Source of the DNA: Virgibacillus sp. NKC19-3
Lineage (GTDB): Bacteria; Bacillota; Bacilli; Bacillales; Amphibacillaceae
DNA length: 64,000 bases
NCBI RefSeq assembly: GCF_019837165.1
Contig: NZ_JAGYHC010000001.1
Location: 992,001 to 1,056,000 of the forward strand
Direction of reading: 5' to 3'
Below the pieces are notes generated by a model. That model made no database searches and had not been told where the DNA came from. It saw only the letters and a list, made by a program, of their open reading frames with translations. Within the stretch, counting starts at the first letter, position 1; each line of letters starts with the position of its first letter. This document shows, piece by piece, positions 1 to 8,846 of the stretch. The position numbers were made by a program, and so were the translations under genes.

Positions 1-469
1 TTTTCATTCTTATATGATGGAGCCAATATTAGAAGACTTTAGACAGGTACTTAAGACAGTTCAATTTCATACACCAAGTATTCCTTTTATTTCAAATCTA
101 ACAGGAACATGGATAACTGATAGTGAAGCAATGAGTGCAGATTACTGGGTTCAACATCTTCGTGAAACCGTAAGGTTTGCCGGAGGAATCGGAACGATAT
201 TAGAAAGTTCGCCATGTATAATGATGGAAGTTGGTCCAGGACATACTTTAAGTAATTTTGTCAATTTGCATCCTAGTTTTGAAAAACAAAAGACTATAAC
301 CTGTCTTCGACATTCAAAAGATCCGAAATCTGATAATCAGACTTTACTGCAAGCCCTGGGTGAGTTGTGGTTAAGTGGCCATGATATAAATTGGGATATA
401 TATCATAAAAATGAAGGATGTAGAAGGATATCTCTTCCAACATATCCGTTTGAACGAAAAAGGTATTGG
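1..469 (+). repeat. AT-domain repeat, copy 1 (cut by window edge)
   Basis: This segment matches nt 4594-5062 and 11014-11482 with only isolated differences (for example T at 445 where the second copy has C at 5038). It is the truncated third copy of the KS/AT repeat listed at 3473-5064 and 9893-11484. Identity stops in the linker just after the AT, where the three proteins diverge. The window starts inside the repeat, so a contig edge at a repeat is possible. Confidence 0.9.
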
Positions 470-2422
470 GTTGAACCAAGTAGTACTCAAATTCATTATT
501 CAAGCAAAATGGATCAGGGTCTGATAAATACAAATAATGAAGAGTTATATATAAAAACTTGGAAAAGGATTTCGCTTAAAAATAATCCAATAAAAATAAG
601 CGATAAAAAATGTTGGATTGTTTTAATGGATGATTATGGTGTTGGAAATAGTATTTGTAGTCGTTTAGAACAAAACAATCAAAAAGTTATAAAAGTTTTT
701 TTAAACGAAAAGGATAATTTTTGTGATAATACAAATCTTTCTTGGTATATTGATCCTTCTATCAATCAATTTAAAGGTATGTTATCAAAACTTTTAGAGT
801 CCAACATTAAACCAGATATTTTAATAAATGCGCATAATTTACGCATAATAGATGATAATCATCGCTTGGGTAATTCGGAATTATTGATGGAATCGAAAAA
901 ATCATATTATTTAATGTTATATATGGTTCAGGCTTATGAAAATATATTTAAGAATCGTCCTTTAAAGATTATTAATTTAACAAATGATTTATACAATATT
1001 ATTGGAATAGAAAAAATAAATCCCATTGCTTCTACAAGTATCGGGTTGTGTAAGATTATTCCACAAGAAATACCATCGATATCTTGTAAAAATATTGATA
1101 TGAGCAATGACTTCTTATTAAATAAAGAAAAAATATATAAGGTATTATTAAATGAAATTTTTACTTCTTCGAAAAACATTAATGTTGTAGCTCATAGAGG
1201 GAATTATCTTTGGGAGCCAAGCTTTGAAGTCTATGATTCCTCTATAGGAAGTAACGGTATAGAATTGTATGAACAAAATACGTATTTGGTTATTGGAGGT
1301 TTAGGGAAGATAGGTCTTACAAATGTACATTTTATTTCTCAATATATGGAAGAAGGTAAAATTATTATTATTGGGAGATCAAAATTTCCTTCTCAAGATA
1401 ACTGGGATTATTACCTCTCATTGAATTTGAATGACGAAATTACAAAAAAAATACACTTGTTAAAAGATGTTATTCATAAAAGAATAGAAATAGTTTATAT
1501 ACAATCTGATTTAAGTGATAAAAGTTCAATTTCTAGTAAACTTTCGAATTATAGTCAAGATATCAAAGGTGTATTTTTTGCAGCGGGATTATCTGATATA
1601 AATAACTACAGTTCTGTATTATCTTTAGATAATACAAAATCTGAAGCTCAGTTTAAATCAAAATTGGATGGTATCGTGACAATTAATAATATTTTGAACT
1701 ACAATCAATTAGATTTTTATATTATCAACTCTTCTATTTCTACTACGCTTGGAGGCCTAGGATTTGGCGCATATAATGCTGCAAACTTTTTTCTTGATAC
1801 CTATTCTTCAATTTTAAGAAGTAAAGGCTTTCAAAATGTTATCACTATAAATTGGGATAGTTGGAAATTAGACAACCAAAAGGATGAAAAGTTACTCGAG
1901 TTAATTAACAATAGTAATGGTCAAGAACTAAATGATTCTAAATTTGATCATAATAAAGGGCTCGAAATATTAAAAAAAGTTGTATCTAATTTCGATGATT
2001 TTATAGTTGCAACTACTTCATTAGAGGAAAGAATAACTAAAAGTATTAGAACAGATAATAATAATTTTATTGAACATTCTCATAAAAAATCAAATGGACT
2101 ATTGTCTGAGAAGCAATTAATTAAAGAATTAACTAATATATGGTCAGAATATTTAGGATTATCAAATATTAGACCGGATGATAACTTCTTTGATGTAGGT
2201 GGGAATTCACTATACGCAGTCAATGTAAATAATCAAATTACCAAAGAGTTTGGAATAGAGTTATCTCTTATTGATATTTATGAATTTCCAACTATCAACT
2301 CATTAGTAAAGAAAATTTTAAGTAGAAATGAATATGTTGAGCAAAATAATTCTTCTAACAGAATTGATAGAGGAATGAAACGACGACTTATTAAACGGAG
2401 GCAACAAAGGAGAAGAGAATGA
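2..2422 (+). CDS. Modular PKS, 3' part: AT (C-terminal half)-KR-ACP
   Basis: The reading frame is open at the left edge, so this is the 3' part of a larger gene; its first codons already lie inside the acyltransferase, in the HAFH region typical of malonyl-CoA-selective ATs. A ketoreductase follows: NADPH loop GGLGKIG at nt 1295-1315 and a GAYNAAN catalytic-tyrosine motif near nt 1766-1786. An acyl carrier protein comes next, with the phosphopantetheine serine in GGNSL (nt 2207). The product would extend a chain by one malonyl unit and reduce the beta-keto group to a hydroxyl. The C-terminus is strongly basic. The next PKS starts 15 bp downstream after a good AGGAGG site, so they are probably one operon. 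No DH or ER is visible. The first 469 bp are almost identical to two other AT segments in the window. Confidence 0.93.
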   Translation, partial: FHSYMMEPILEDFRQVLKTVQFHTPSIPFISNLTGTWITDSEAMSADYWVQHLRETVRFAGGIGTILESSPCIMMEVGPGHTLSNFVNLHPSFEKQKTITCLRHSKDPKSDNQTLLQALGELWLSGHDINWDIYHKNEGCRRISLPTYPFERKRYWVEPSSTQIHYSSKMDQGLINTNNEELYIKTWKRISLKNNPIKISDKKCWIVLMDDYGVGNSICSRLEQNNQKVIKVFLNEKDNFCDNTNLSWYIDPSINQFKGMLSKLLESNIKPDILINAHNLRIIDDNHRLGNSELLMESKKSYYLMLYMVQAYENIFKNRPLKIINLTNDLYNIIGIEKINPIASTSIGLCKIIPQEIPSISCKNIDMSNDFLLNKEKIYKVLLNEIFTSSKNINVVAHRGNYLWEPSFEVYDSSIGSNGIELYEQNTYLVIGGLGKIGLTNVHFISQYMEEGKIIIIGRSKFPSQDNWDYYLSLNLNDEITKKIHLLKDVIHKRIEIVYIQSDLSDKSSISSKLSNYSQDIKGVFFAAGLSDINNYSSVLSLDNTKSEAQFKSKLDGIVTINNILNYNQLDFYIINSSISTTLGGLGFGAYNAANFFLDTYSSILRSKGFQNVITINWDSWKLDNQKDEKLLELINNSNGQELNDSKFDHNKGLEILKKVVSNFDDFIVATTSLEERITKSIRTDNNNFIEHSHKKSNGLLSEKQLIKELTNIWSEYLGLSNIRPDDNFFDVGGNSLYAVNVNNQITKEFGIELSLIDIYEFPTINSLVKKILSRNEYVEQNNSSNRIDRGMKRRLIKRRQQRRRE

Positions 2423-2437
2423 GGATAGGAGGATATT

Positions 2438-5400
2438 ATGGATAATAATAAAAGTTTAGATATTGCTATTGTCGGTATGAATTTACGTGTTCCTGGTTCA
2501 TCAAACACTCAAGATTTTTGGCGAAATTTAAAGAATGGAACCAATTCTTTGAGGACTTTAACTGATGATGAATTGATTTTAGCTGGAGAGCCTGATAAAT
2601 TTCTGGAAAATCCAAATTATATTAAGGTTGCAGGAGCTGTGGATAATGCTGATAAATTTGCTGCTGACTTTTTCGATATTAATCCAAGTGAAGCCATAAT
2701 GATGGACCCGCAACACCGATTGTTTTTAGAAAGTGTTTGGGAAGTTCTGGAAGACGGGGGGTATGATGTTTCTAAGTATTCCGGTCTAGTGGGTGTGTAT
2801 GCCGGATCAAGTATGAGTTCATATTTATTAAACTATTTAATTAAAGACTTTGATCGCTTAGACAAAGACTTACTGCGAATTATTGCAAATGATAAGGACT
2901 TTATATCTACTAGGGCATCTTATAAGCTAAATCTTAAAGGACCAAGTATGAATGTACAAACAGCATGTTCAACTTCATTGGTTGCAATACATCAAGCTTC
3001 TCAAAGCCTTCTTAATTATGAATGTGATATGTCTGTAGCGGGAGGGATATCAATTTCATTCCCGCAAAATATTGGATATTTTTGTGAGGATGGTTCTATT
3101 TTATCTCCTGATGGTAGGTGTTCTATTTTTAGCTCTGATTCAAATGGCACAGTGTTTAGTAGTGGTATAGGGGTAGTTCTTTTAAAACGAATGGATGACG
3201 CAATAAAAGATAGGGATCAAATTTATGCAGTTATAAAAGGTTCGGCTATAAATAATGATGGGAATTCTAAGGTTAGTTATACTGCCCCTAGTGTACAGGG
3301 GCAAGCTGAAGTTATTATCGAGGCTCAAGCGATTTCTGATATTGATCCAAATGATATTACTTATATAGAAGCTCATGGGACTGGAACAAAAATTGGTGAT
3401 CCAATAGAGTTTGAAGCTTTAAAAAAGGCTTTTAAGACAAATAAAAAGAAGTATTGCGCCATTGGTTCAGCCAAATCTAACATAGGGCATTTAGATGCTG
3501 CTGCAGGAGTTGCAGGTTTAATCAAAACTGCTTTGGCATTGAAGCATAAAGTAATTCCGCCAACTGTCCATTTTAAGGAACCTAATCCTAATATAGATTT
3601 TGAAAACAGCCCTTTTTATGTGAATACAGAGTTGGAAAAATGGAAAACTGATCCAGGAGTCCCCAGGAGAGCCGGGGTGAGTTCATTTGGAATGGGGGGC
3701 ACGAATGCTCATGTAGTATTAGAAGAAGCTCCTGAAAAGTATGAGGAGACTTCGCCTCCAAAAACCTCTTGGCAATTAATTCAATGGTCAACTAAAACGG
3801 AAACAGCTTTGGAAATGGCAACTGAAAATCTTGAAGAGTATTTAAAGAGTAACCGAAATCAAAGTTTAGCTAATATAGCATTTACTCTACAGGTTGGAAG
3901 AGAGAACTTTAAATATAGACGCTATGCGGTTGTGAGTAATATAGAAGACGCGGTAAAAGCAATTGAAAATAGAAAATTTATAAGCAGTCATAATGAAGGC
4001 GTTTTACCAGTTACTTTTATGTTCCCTGGACAAGGTACTCAATATATTAATATGTCAAAAGAGATCTATGAAACTGAAGATGAGTTCAAAGAGCAATTAG
4101 ACTATTGTGCGGAACAGTTAAAAACACTAATTGATGTGGATATTAGAGAAATCATATTTCCGTCGTCTGATCAAGATGATAAAGCAAAAGATCTTTTATC
4201 GCAAACCTATGTAACGCAACCGGCATTATTCGCTATTGAATATAGCTTGGCTAAAATGTTGATGAATATAGGAGTTAATCCAGGATCTATGATTGGACAT
4301 AGCATTGGAGAGTATGCAGCTGCATGTATTAGTGGAGTTCTCTCTTTAGATGATGCTTTACGAATTGTTTCAAATAGGGGCCGTCTCATTCAAAGTTTAC
4401 CTAAGGGGAAGATGTTAGCAGTGATGTTGGACGAGAAAAAGCTTCGTTCAGTAATTGAGGATCAGTTAAGCATTGCAGTTATTAATAATGATAATCAGTG
4501 TGTAGTATCTGGAGAGTTGCAGCAGATTGATAGATTAGAGGAAAAGTTAAGAGGTATGGAAATAGTTACACAAAGACTAGAAACATCGCATGCTTTTCAT
4601 TCTTATATGATGGAGCCAATATTAGAAGACTTTAGACAGGTACTTAAGACAGTTCAATTTCATACACCAAGTATTCCTTTTATTTCAAATCTAACAGGAA
4701 CATGGATAACTGATAGTGAAGCAATGAGTGCAGATTACTGGGTTCAACATCTTCGTGAAACCGTAAGGTTTGCCGGAGGAATCGGAACGATATTAGAAAG
4801 TTCGCCATGTATAATGATGGAAGTTGGTCCAGGACATACTTTAAGTAATTTTGTCAATTTGCATCCTAGTTTTGAAAAACAAAAGACTATAACCTGTCTT
4901 CGACATTCAAAAGATCCGAAATCTGATAATCAGACTTTACTGCAAGCCCTGGGTGAGTTGTGGTTAAGTGGCCATGATATAAATTGGGATATATATCATA
5001 AAAATGAAGGATGTAGAAGGATATCTCTTCCAACATACCCGTTTGAACGAAAAAGGTATTGGATCAATAATAAGAATCAGTTAAATGATAAATTCTTTAA
5101 TGAGAATGAAGGATTGAGTGAAACGTCTGGCAATACATTGCAGCGGGTAAATTTGGAAAAAGATTTTATATTTACAAGAGAAAAGGAAAGAACAGAAAAA
5201 ACTGTAGGTAGCAATCATAGTTCTACAAGTATTGAAATTATTACAAGTATTTTTGAAGAAATACTTGGTGTACAAGATATAGGTATCAACGATAATTTTT
5301 TTACTTTGGGTGGGCATTCTTTACTAGCCACAAAGATAATATCTAAGCTTAGAGATATTTTTAAGTGTAACATTAATATAGAAACGCTTTTTCATAATGC

Positions 5401-5509
5401 TACTATTGAAGGGTGTCACCAGTTCATAGTAGAGTATTGGGAAAGTGAGGATACTGTAGAGGAAATAGCGCAGACATATCAAAAGTTAATCAACGACGAG
5501 GAGTTGTAA
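2438..5509 (+). CDS. Modular PKS: KS-AT-ACP
   Basis: Type I PKS of 1023 aa. The ketosynthase (about 5-430) has the full catalytic set: Cys177 in TACSTSL, His313 in EAHGTGT and His351 in NIGHLD. The AT (about 520-810) has Ser622 in GHSIGE and the HAFH motif at 718-721, predicting malonyl-CoA. The ACP (about 920-1000) carries Ser961 in GGHSL. There is no KR, DH or ER, so a beta-keto extension is predicted unless tailored in trans. It lies between the KR-containing PKS and a C-A-PCP NRPS, so its acyl chain is presumably handed to that C domain. ATG at 2438 has an AGGAGG site. From nt 3473 to 5064 it is almost identical to the second KS-AT-ACP gene, but the KS N-terminal half is not. Confidence 0.95.
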   Translation: MDNNKSLDIAIVGMNLRVPGSSNTQDFWRNLKNGTNSLRTLTDDELILAGEPDKFLENPNYIKVAGAVDNADKFAADFFDINPSEAIMMDPQHRLFLESVWEVLEDGGYDVSKYSGLVGVYAGSSMSSYLLNYLIKDFDRLDKDLLRIIANDKDFISTRASYKLNLKGPSMNVQTACSTSLVAIHQASQSLLNYECDMSVAGGISISFPQNIGYFCEDGSILSPDGRCSIFSSDSNGTVFSSGIGVVLLKRMDDAIKDRDQIYAVIKGSAINNDGNSKVSYTAPSVQGQAEVIIEAQAISDIDPNDITYIEAHGTGTKIGDPIEFEALKKAFKTNKKKYCAIGSAKSNIGHLDAAAGVAGLIKTALALKHKVIPPTVHFKEPNPNIDFENSPFYVNTELEKWKTDPGVPRRAGVSSFGMGGTNAHVVLEEAPEKYEETSPPKTSWQLIQWSTKTETALEMATENLEEYLKSNRNQSLANIAFTLQVGRENFKYRRYAVVSNIEDAVKAIENRKFISSHNEGVLPVTFMFPGQGTQYINMSKEIYETEDEFKEQLDYCAEQLKTLIDVDIREIIFPSSDQDDKAKDLLSQTYVTQPALFAIEYSLAKMLMNIGVNPGSMIGHSIGEYAAACISGVLSLDDALRIVSNRGRLIQSLPKGKMLAVMLDEKKLRSVIEDQLSIAVINNDNQCVVSGELQQIDRLEEKLRGMEIVTQRLETSHAFHSYMMEPILEDFRQVLKTVQFHTPSIPFISNLTGTWITDSEAMSADYWVQHLRETVRFAGGIGTILESSPCIMMEVGPGHTLSNFVNLHPSFEKQKTITCLRHSKDPKSDNQTLLQALGELWLSGHDINWDIYHKNEGCRRISLPTYPFERKRYWINNKNQLNDKFFNENEGLSETSGNTLQRVNLEKDFIFTREKERTEKTVGSNHSSTSIEIITSIFEEILGVQDIGINDNFFTLGGHSLLATKIISKLRDIFKCNINIETLFHNATIEGCHQFIVEYWESEDTVEEIAQTYQKLINDEEL
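3473..5064 (+). repeat. KS/AT long repeat, copy 2
   Basis: About 1.59 kb that matches nt 9893-11484 at a constant offset of 6420. By eye I find two differences: A at 3872 versus G at 10292 (Asn to Asp) and G at 5055 versus A at 11475. The left edge is just before the codons for SNIGHLD in the KS; the right edge is just after the AT in the linker to the ACP. Flanking coding sequence aligns at protein level but is clearly diverged, so this is a recently homogenised block, not a recent whole-gene copy. Confidence 0.93.
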
Positions 5510-5510
5510 A

Positions 5511-8500
5511 GTGATGGGGGGTAACAATAATAGTAAACTTTCAAATGAAAAAGCAATTTTATATGAGCAGTTATTGGAGAAAAAAGGAATTAAAATACAA
5601 GATGAAAATAAAAGAATTAAATCTTTAAATCAGAAAAATAATATAGGAAAAATGTCATATTTACAACAAGGGATTTGGTTTTTTAATCAAATAAACCCAA
5701 ACAATCCAGCTTATAATATAGTTTCAGCTGTAAAAATTAAGGGAGATCTAGATAGTGATGTTCTAAAGAAAAGTTTAGAGGTAATAATCCAAAGACATGA
5801 GATATTGCGTACAAGATTCAACTTGGAAAACGGCAAACCACAACAGGAAGTTATGTCATCAATTAAAGCGCCTTTTCAAATCATTAAAATTGATAAGCAA
5901 ACAAAAAATATTCAACAGTTGCTTAAAAAATATGGAAGAAGGAGTTTCAATCTTACTGCTGATGGGCCATTATTCGAGGTTACACTTATAAGACAAGCAG
6001 AATTCGAGCATATTCTTGTCTTAACAATGCACCATATTATCTCAGATGGCTGGTCAATGGGAATTTTGGTTCGAGAATGGATAACTGTATATCAATCTAT
6101 GCTCAAGAAGGAATCGCATTTACTTCCAGATTTAGATTTTCAGTATAAAGATTATGTGAATTGGCAACTTGAAAAAACTCAAATTGAGGCAGTTCAAAAA
6201 GATTTAGTGTATTGGGAAGGCCAGTTAAAAAATGCTCCTCCTTTATTAGAATTAAGTACTGATTATCCAAGAAAACCTGTGATGTCATATAAAGGTTCAA
6301 TTGAATATTTTGAAGTGCCTGGGAAACTGACTAAGCAATTAAAACAGCTAGCTCGTGAGAGCGATGCTACATTATACATGGTATTATTAGGTACTTTTAA
6401 AGTGCTATTACATCGATATTCTGGGCAAGATGATATATTGGTAGGAAGTCCTGTATCGGGAAGAACGAAATATGAAACAGAAAATTTAATAGGTTTATTT
6501 ATTAATACATTGGTTTTACGGACAAATATGAAAGATAACCCAAGGTTTGTAGATTTCCTTGAACAAGTTAGTGGAACTATGCTAGAAGCATTTGCTCATC
6601 AAAATGCTCCATTTGATAAGGTAGTAGAAGTGACTAAACCGGAACGTAGTAGTAGTTATGGTCCATTGATCCAATCTTTATTTACTTTTCATAACGAACC
6701 TCGAACTGAGATAGAAGTAGCTGATTTAGGCATTAGTCCAATGAATGTAGATATAGGATACACTCAATTTGATGTATCATTAACAATTCAAGAAGGATTC
6801 AATGGCGAATTATTAGGTGCATTTGAATATAGTACAGATTTGTTTAAACCAGAAACAATTCAACGAATGGTAAAACATTATTGTAATTTACTACAATCGA
6901 TAGTAAAAAACCCAATGAAGAGGATAGGAGAATTAACTTTATTATCAAAAAAGGAAGAAGAAAGATTAATAGTTGACTGGAATAATACTGAAGAACCATT
7001 TCCAGAAAAAACGTGCATACATGAATTAATTGAAGAGCAGGTAAAAAGCACGCCGTTAAACACAGCTGTTATATATGAGAATGAAGAATTGACGTATAAA
7101 GAATTAAATGAAAGAGCAAATCAACTTGGGCATTATTTAAGAAAATCGGGAGTGACTAGAGGGCAAGCAGTAGGAATATATTTAAATCGTTCGCCAGAAA
7201 TGTTGATTAGTATTTTTGGAATTCTAAAAGCCGGAGGCTGTTTTGTTCCTTTAGATCCTAGTTATCCTAAAGAAAGAATTGCTTATATGATAGAAGATGC
7301 AAAAGTGGAAGTAATTGTAACAAATCAAAAAGAAGCAACATATTTAAATGGTGTTAATATCATCTCCCTGCAAGAAGAAGTAAGTAATATTACAGAGCAA
7401 AGTATAGACAATCTATCTAAAATTAATACAAGCAGTGATGTAGCTTATATTATTTATACATCTGGTTCAACTGGTAAACCAAAAGGTGTTATGTTACTGC
7501 ATAATAGTACTGTTAATTTAATAAAGTCTTTTGAAAGAAGCTATAAACCAGATTCATCAGATAAGATATTACCTTTGACGTCCATTTCGTCAGCAAGTTT
7601 TATAGGTGAAATTTTACCTCTCCTTAATGTAGGGGGATCCATTCTACTTACTGATTATTATGAAATGTTAAATTTTAATCATGTATTGGAGCATATTTCG
7701 AAGAAAAAAATAACAATTATTAGTAGTGTTCCTTCTTTTGTAGAAGTAATTTCACATAATTTATCAAAAAGTGGTTCGATACGTCTTATATTAATTGGTG
7801 GCGAACCATTAATAATAGATAAAATAAAGGAAATTGCTGATAAAAGTTTAATAGTCAATAGTTATGGGCTCACAGAGACAACAGTTTGTGCAACTTATTA
7901 TAAAATTGATGAGCAGACAGTAGAGCAATTAAAGCTAACAAGCATCCCAATTGGAAAACCTATTATGAATACAGAAATATATATTTTGGATAAATATGGA
8001 CAAATAGCACCAATAGGATGTAAGGGAGAGATAAATATATCAGGTTACTGTTTAGCAAAAGGATACTTAAATAGACAGTTAAATGAAGAAAGGTTTATAG
8101 ATAATTTATTTTCAAATAAATTTCATAAAATGTATAAAACGGGGGATTATGGAAAATGGTTAGGAAATGGAGATATCGAATACTTAGGTCGTGCGGACCA
8201 AGAATTAAAGATTCGTGGTTATAGAATAAATCCTGTAGAAATTGAATATTGTCTCAGAAATCATGTGCAGGTAAAAGATTCAATTGTTCGAAAAAGTAGA
8301 GAAAATGAATTAGAGGCATATGTTTTAAGTTATAGTGGTAAACCCATCGATATGAGGCAGGTTAGAAATTGGATAAAAGAAAAATTGCCTTCTTATATGG
8401 TCCCAAATGTAATTTTCCAAGTGAAAGAAATCCCATTAAATAGTAACGGTAAAATTGATTTATCTAATATATCAAAAAAGGTCGTAAATAATGAAAATAA

Positions 8501-8846
8501 TTCACAGATTACTTCTAATAGTATTTTAAGAAGCCGTCTAGAAAATGAAATATTAAAAGTTTGGTCTGATTATTTGAACGTAAAGGAAATCGATAAAGAT
8601 GCAAACTTTTTTGATATAGGTGGACACTCCTTGATGTTAGCACAAATTTTTAATGCTCTAAAAAAAATTACAAATATAGAATTTTCTATTTTGGATATGT
8701 TTAACCACACAAGTATATCTTCATTAGCTGAATTTTTATCTGCTCAGAATAAAGGAAATATTACTCAATCTCAAGTATCGAGAAGAGCCTTTTTACAGCG
8801 TGAATCTTATAAAAAAAAAAATCAAACAAAAAAAGGTGGGTTTTAG
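5511..8846 (+). CDS. NRPS module: C-A-PCP with non-canonical A pocket
   Basis: 1111 aa. The condensation domain (about 45-480) has an intact HHxxxDG motif (HHIISDG, first His at 174) and follows a PKS, so it would join an amine to a polyketide acyl chain. The adenylation domain (about 500-1000) has A3 TSGSTGKPKGV, an A5 region SYGLTETT and an A10 Lys in SNGKID. The A4 motif, normally FDxS, reads SSAS: the Asp that holds the alpha-amine is Ser. My aligned pocket code is SAISLGSVCK, which I do not recognise. A substrate without an ordinary alpha-amino group (beta-amino, hydroxy or keto acid) or an inactive domain is possible. The PCP has Ser1040 in GGHSL. GTG 5511 or ATG 5514 could be the start, after a GAGGAG site. 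Confidence 0.93.
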   Translation: MMGGNNNSKLSNEKAILYEQLLEKKGIKIQDENKRIKSLNQKNNIGKMSYLQQGIWFFNQINPNNPAYNIVSAVKIKGDLDSDVLKKSLEVIIQRHEILRTRFNLENGKPQQEVMSSIKAPFQIIKIDKQTKNIQQLLKKYGRRSFNLTADGPLFEVTLIRQAEFEHILVLTMHHIISDGWSMGILVREWITVYQSMLKKESHLLPDLDFQYKDYVNWQLEKTQIEAVQKDLVYWEGQLKNAPPLLELSTDYPRKPVMSYKGSIEYFEVPGKLTKQLKQLARESDATLYMVLLGTFKVLLHRYSGQDDILVGSPVSGRTKYETENLIGLFINTLVLRTNMKDNPRFVDFLEQVSGTMLEAFAHQNAPFDKVVEVTKPERSSSYGPLIQSLFTFHNEPRTEIEVADLGISPMNVDIGYTQFDVSLTIQEGFNGELLGAFEYSTDLFKPETIQRMVKHYCNLLQSIVKNPMKRIGELTLLSKKEEERLIVDWNNTEEPFPEKTCIHELIEEQVKSTPLNTAVIYENEELTYKELNERANQLGHYLRKSGVTRGQAVGIYLNRSPEMLISIFGILKAGGCFVPLDPSYPKERIAYMIEDAKVEVIVTNQKEATYLNGVNIISLQEEVSNITEQSIDNLSKINTSSDVAYIIYTSGSTGKPKGVMLLHNSTVNLIKSFERSYKPDSSDKILPLTSISSASFIGEILPLLNVGGSILLTDYYEMLNFNHVLEHISKKKITIISSVPSFVEVISHNLSKSGSIRLILIGGEPLIIDKIKEIADKSLIVNSYGLTETTVCATYYKIDEQTVEQLKLTSIPIGKPIMNTEIYILDKYGQIAPIGCKGEINISGYCLAKGYLNRQLNEERFIDNLFSNKFHKMYKTGDYGKWLGNGDIEYLGRADQELKIRGYRINPVEIEYCLRNHVQVKDSIVRKSRENELEAYVLSYSGKPIDMRQVRNWIKEKLPSYMVPNVIFQVKEIPLNSNGKIDLSNISKKVVNNENNSQITSNSILRSRLENEILKVWSDYLNVKEIDKDANFFDIGGHSLMLAQIFNALKKITNIEFSILDMFNHTSISSLAEFLSAQNKGNITQSQVSRRAFLQRESYKKKNQTKKGGF
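5724..7489 (+). repeat. C-A long repeat, copy 1
   Basis: About 1.77 kb that appears identical to nt 12114-13879 at offset 6390. It starts near the beginning of the C domain and ends inside the A3 motif of the adenylation domain (codons for KGV). Downstream of that point the two A domains are unrelated at nucleotide level and have different pocket residues. Confidence 0.93.
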
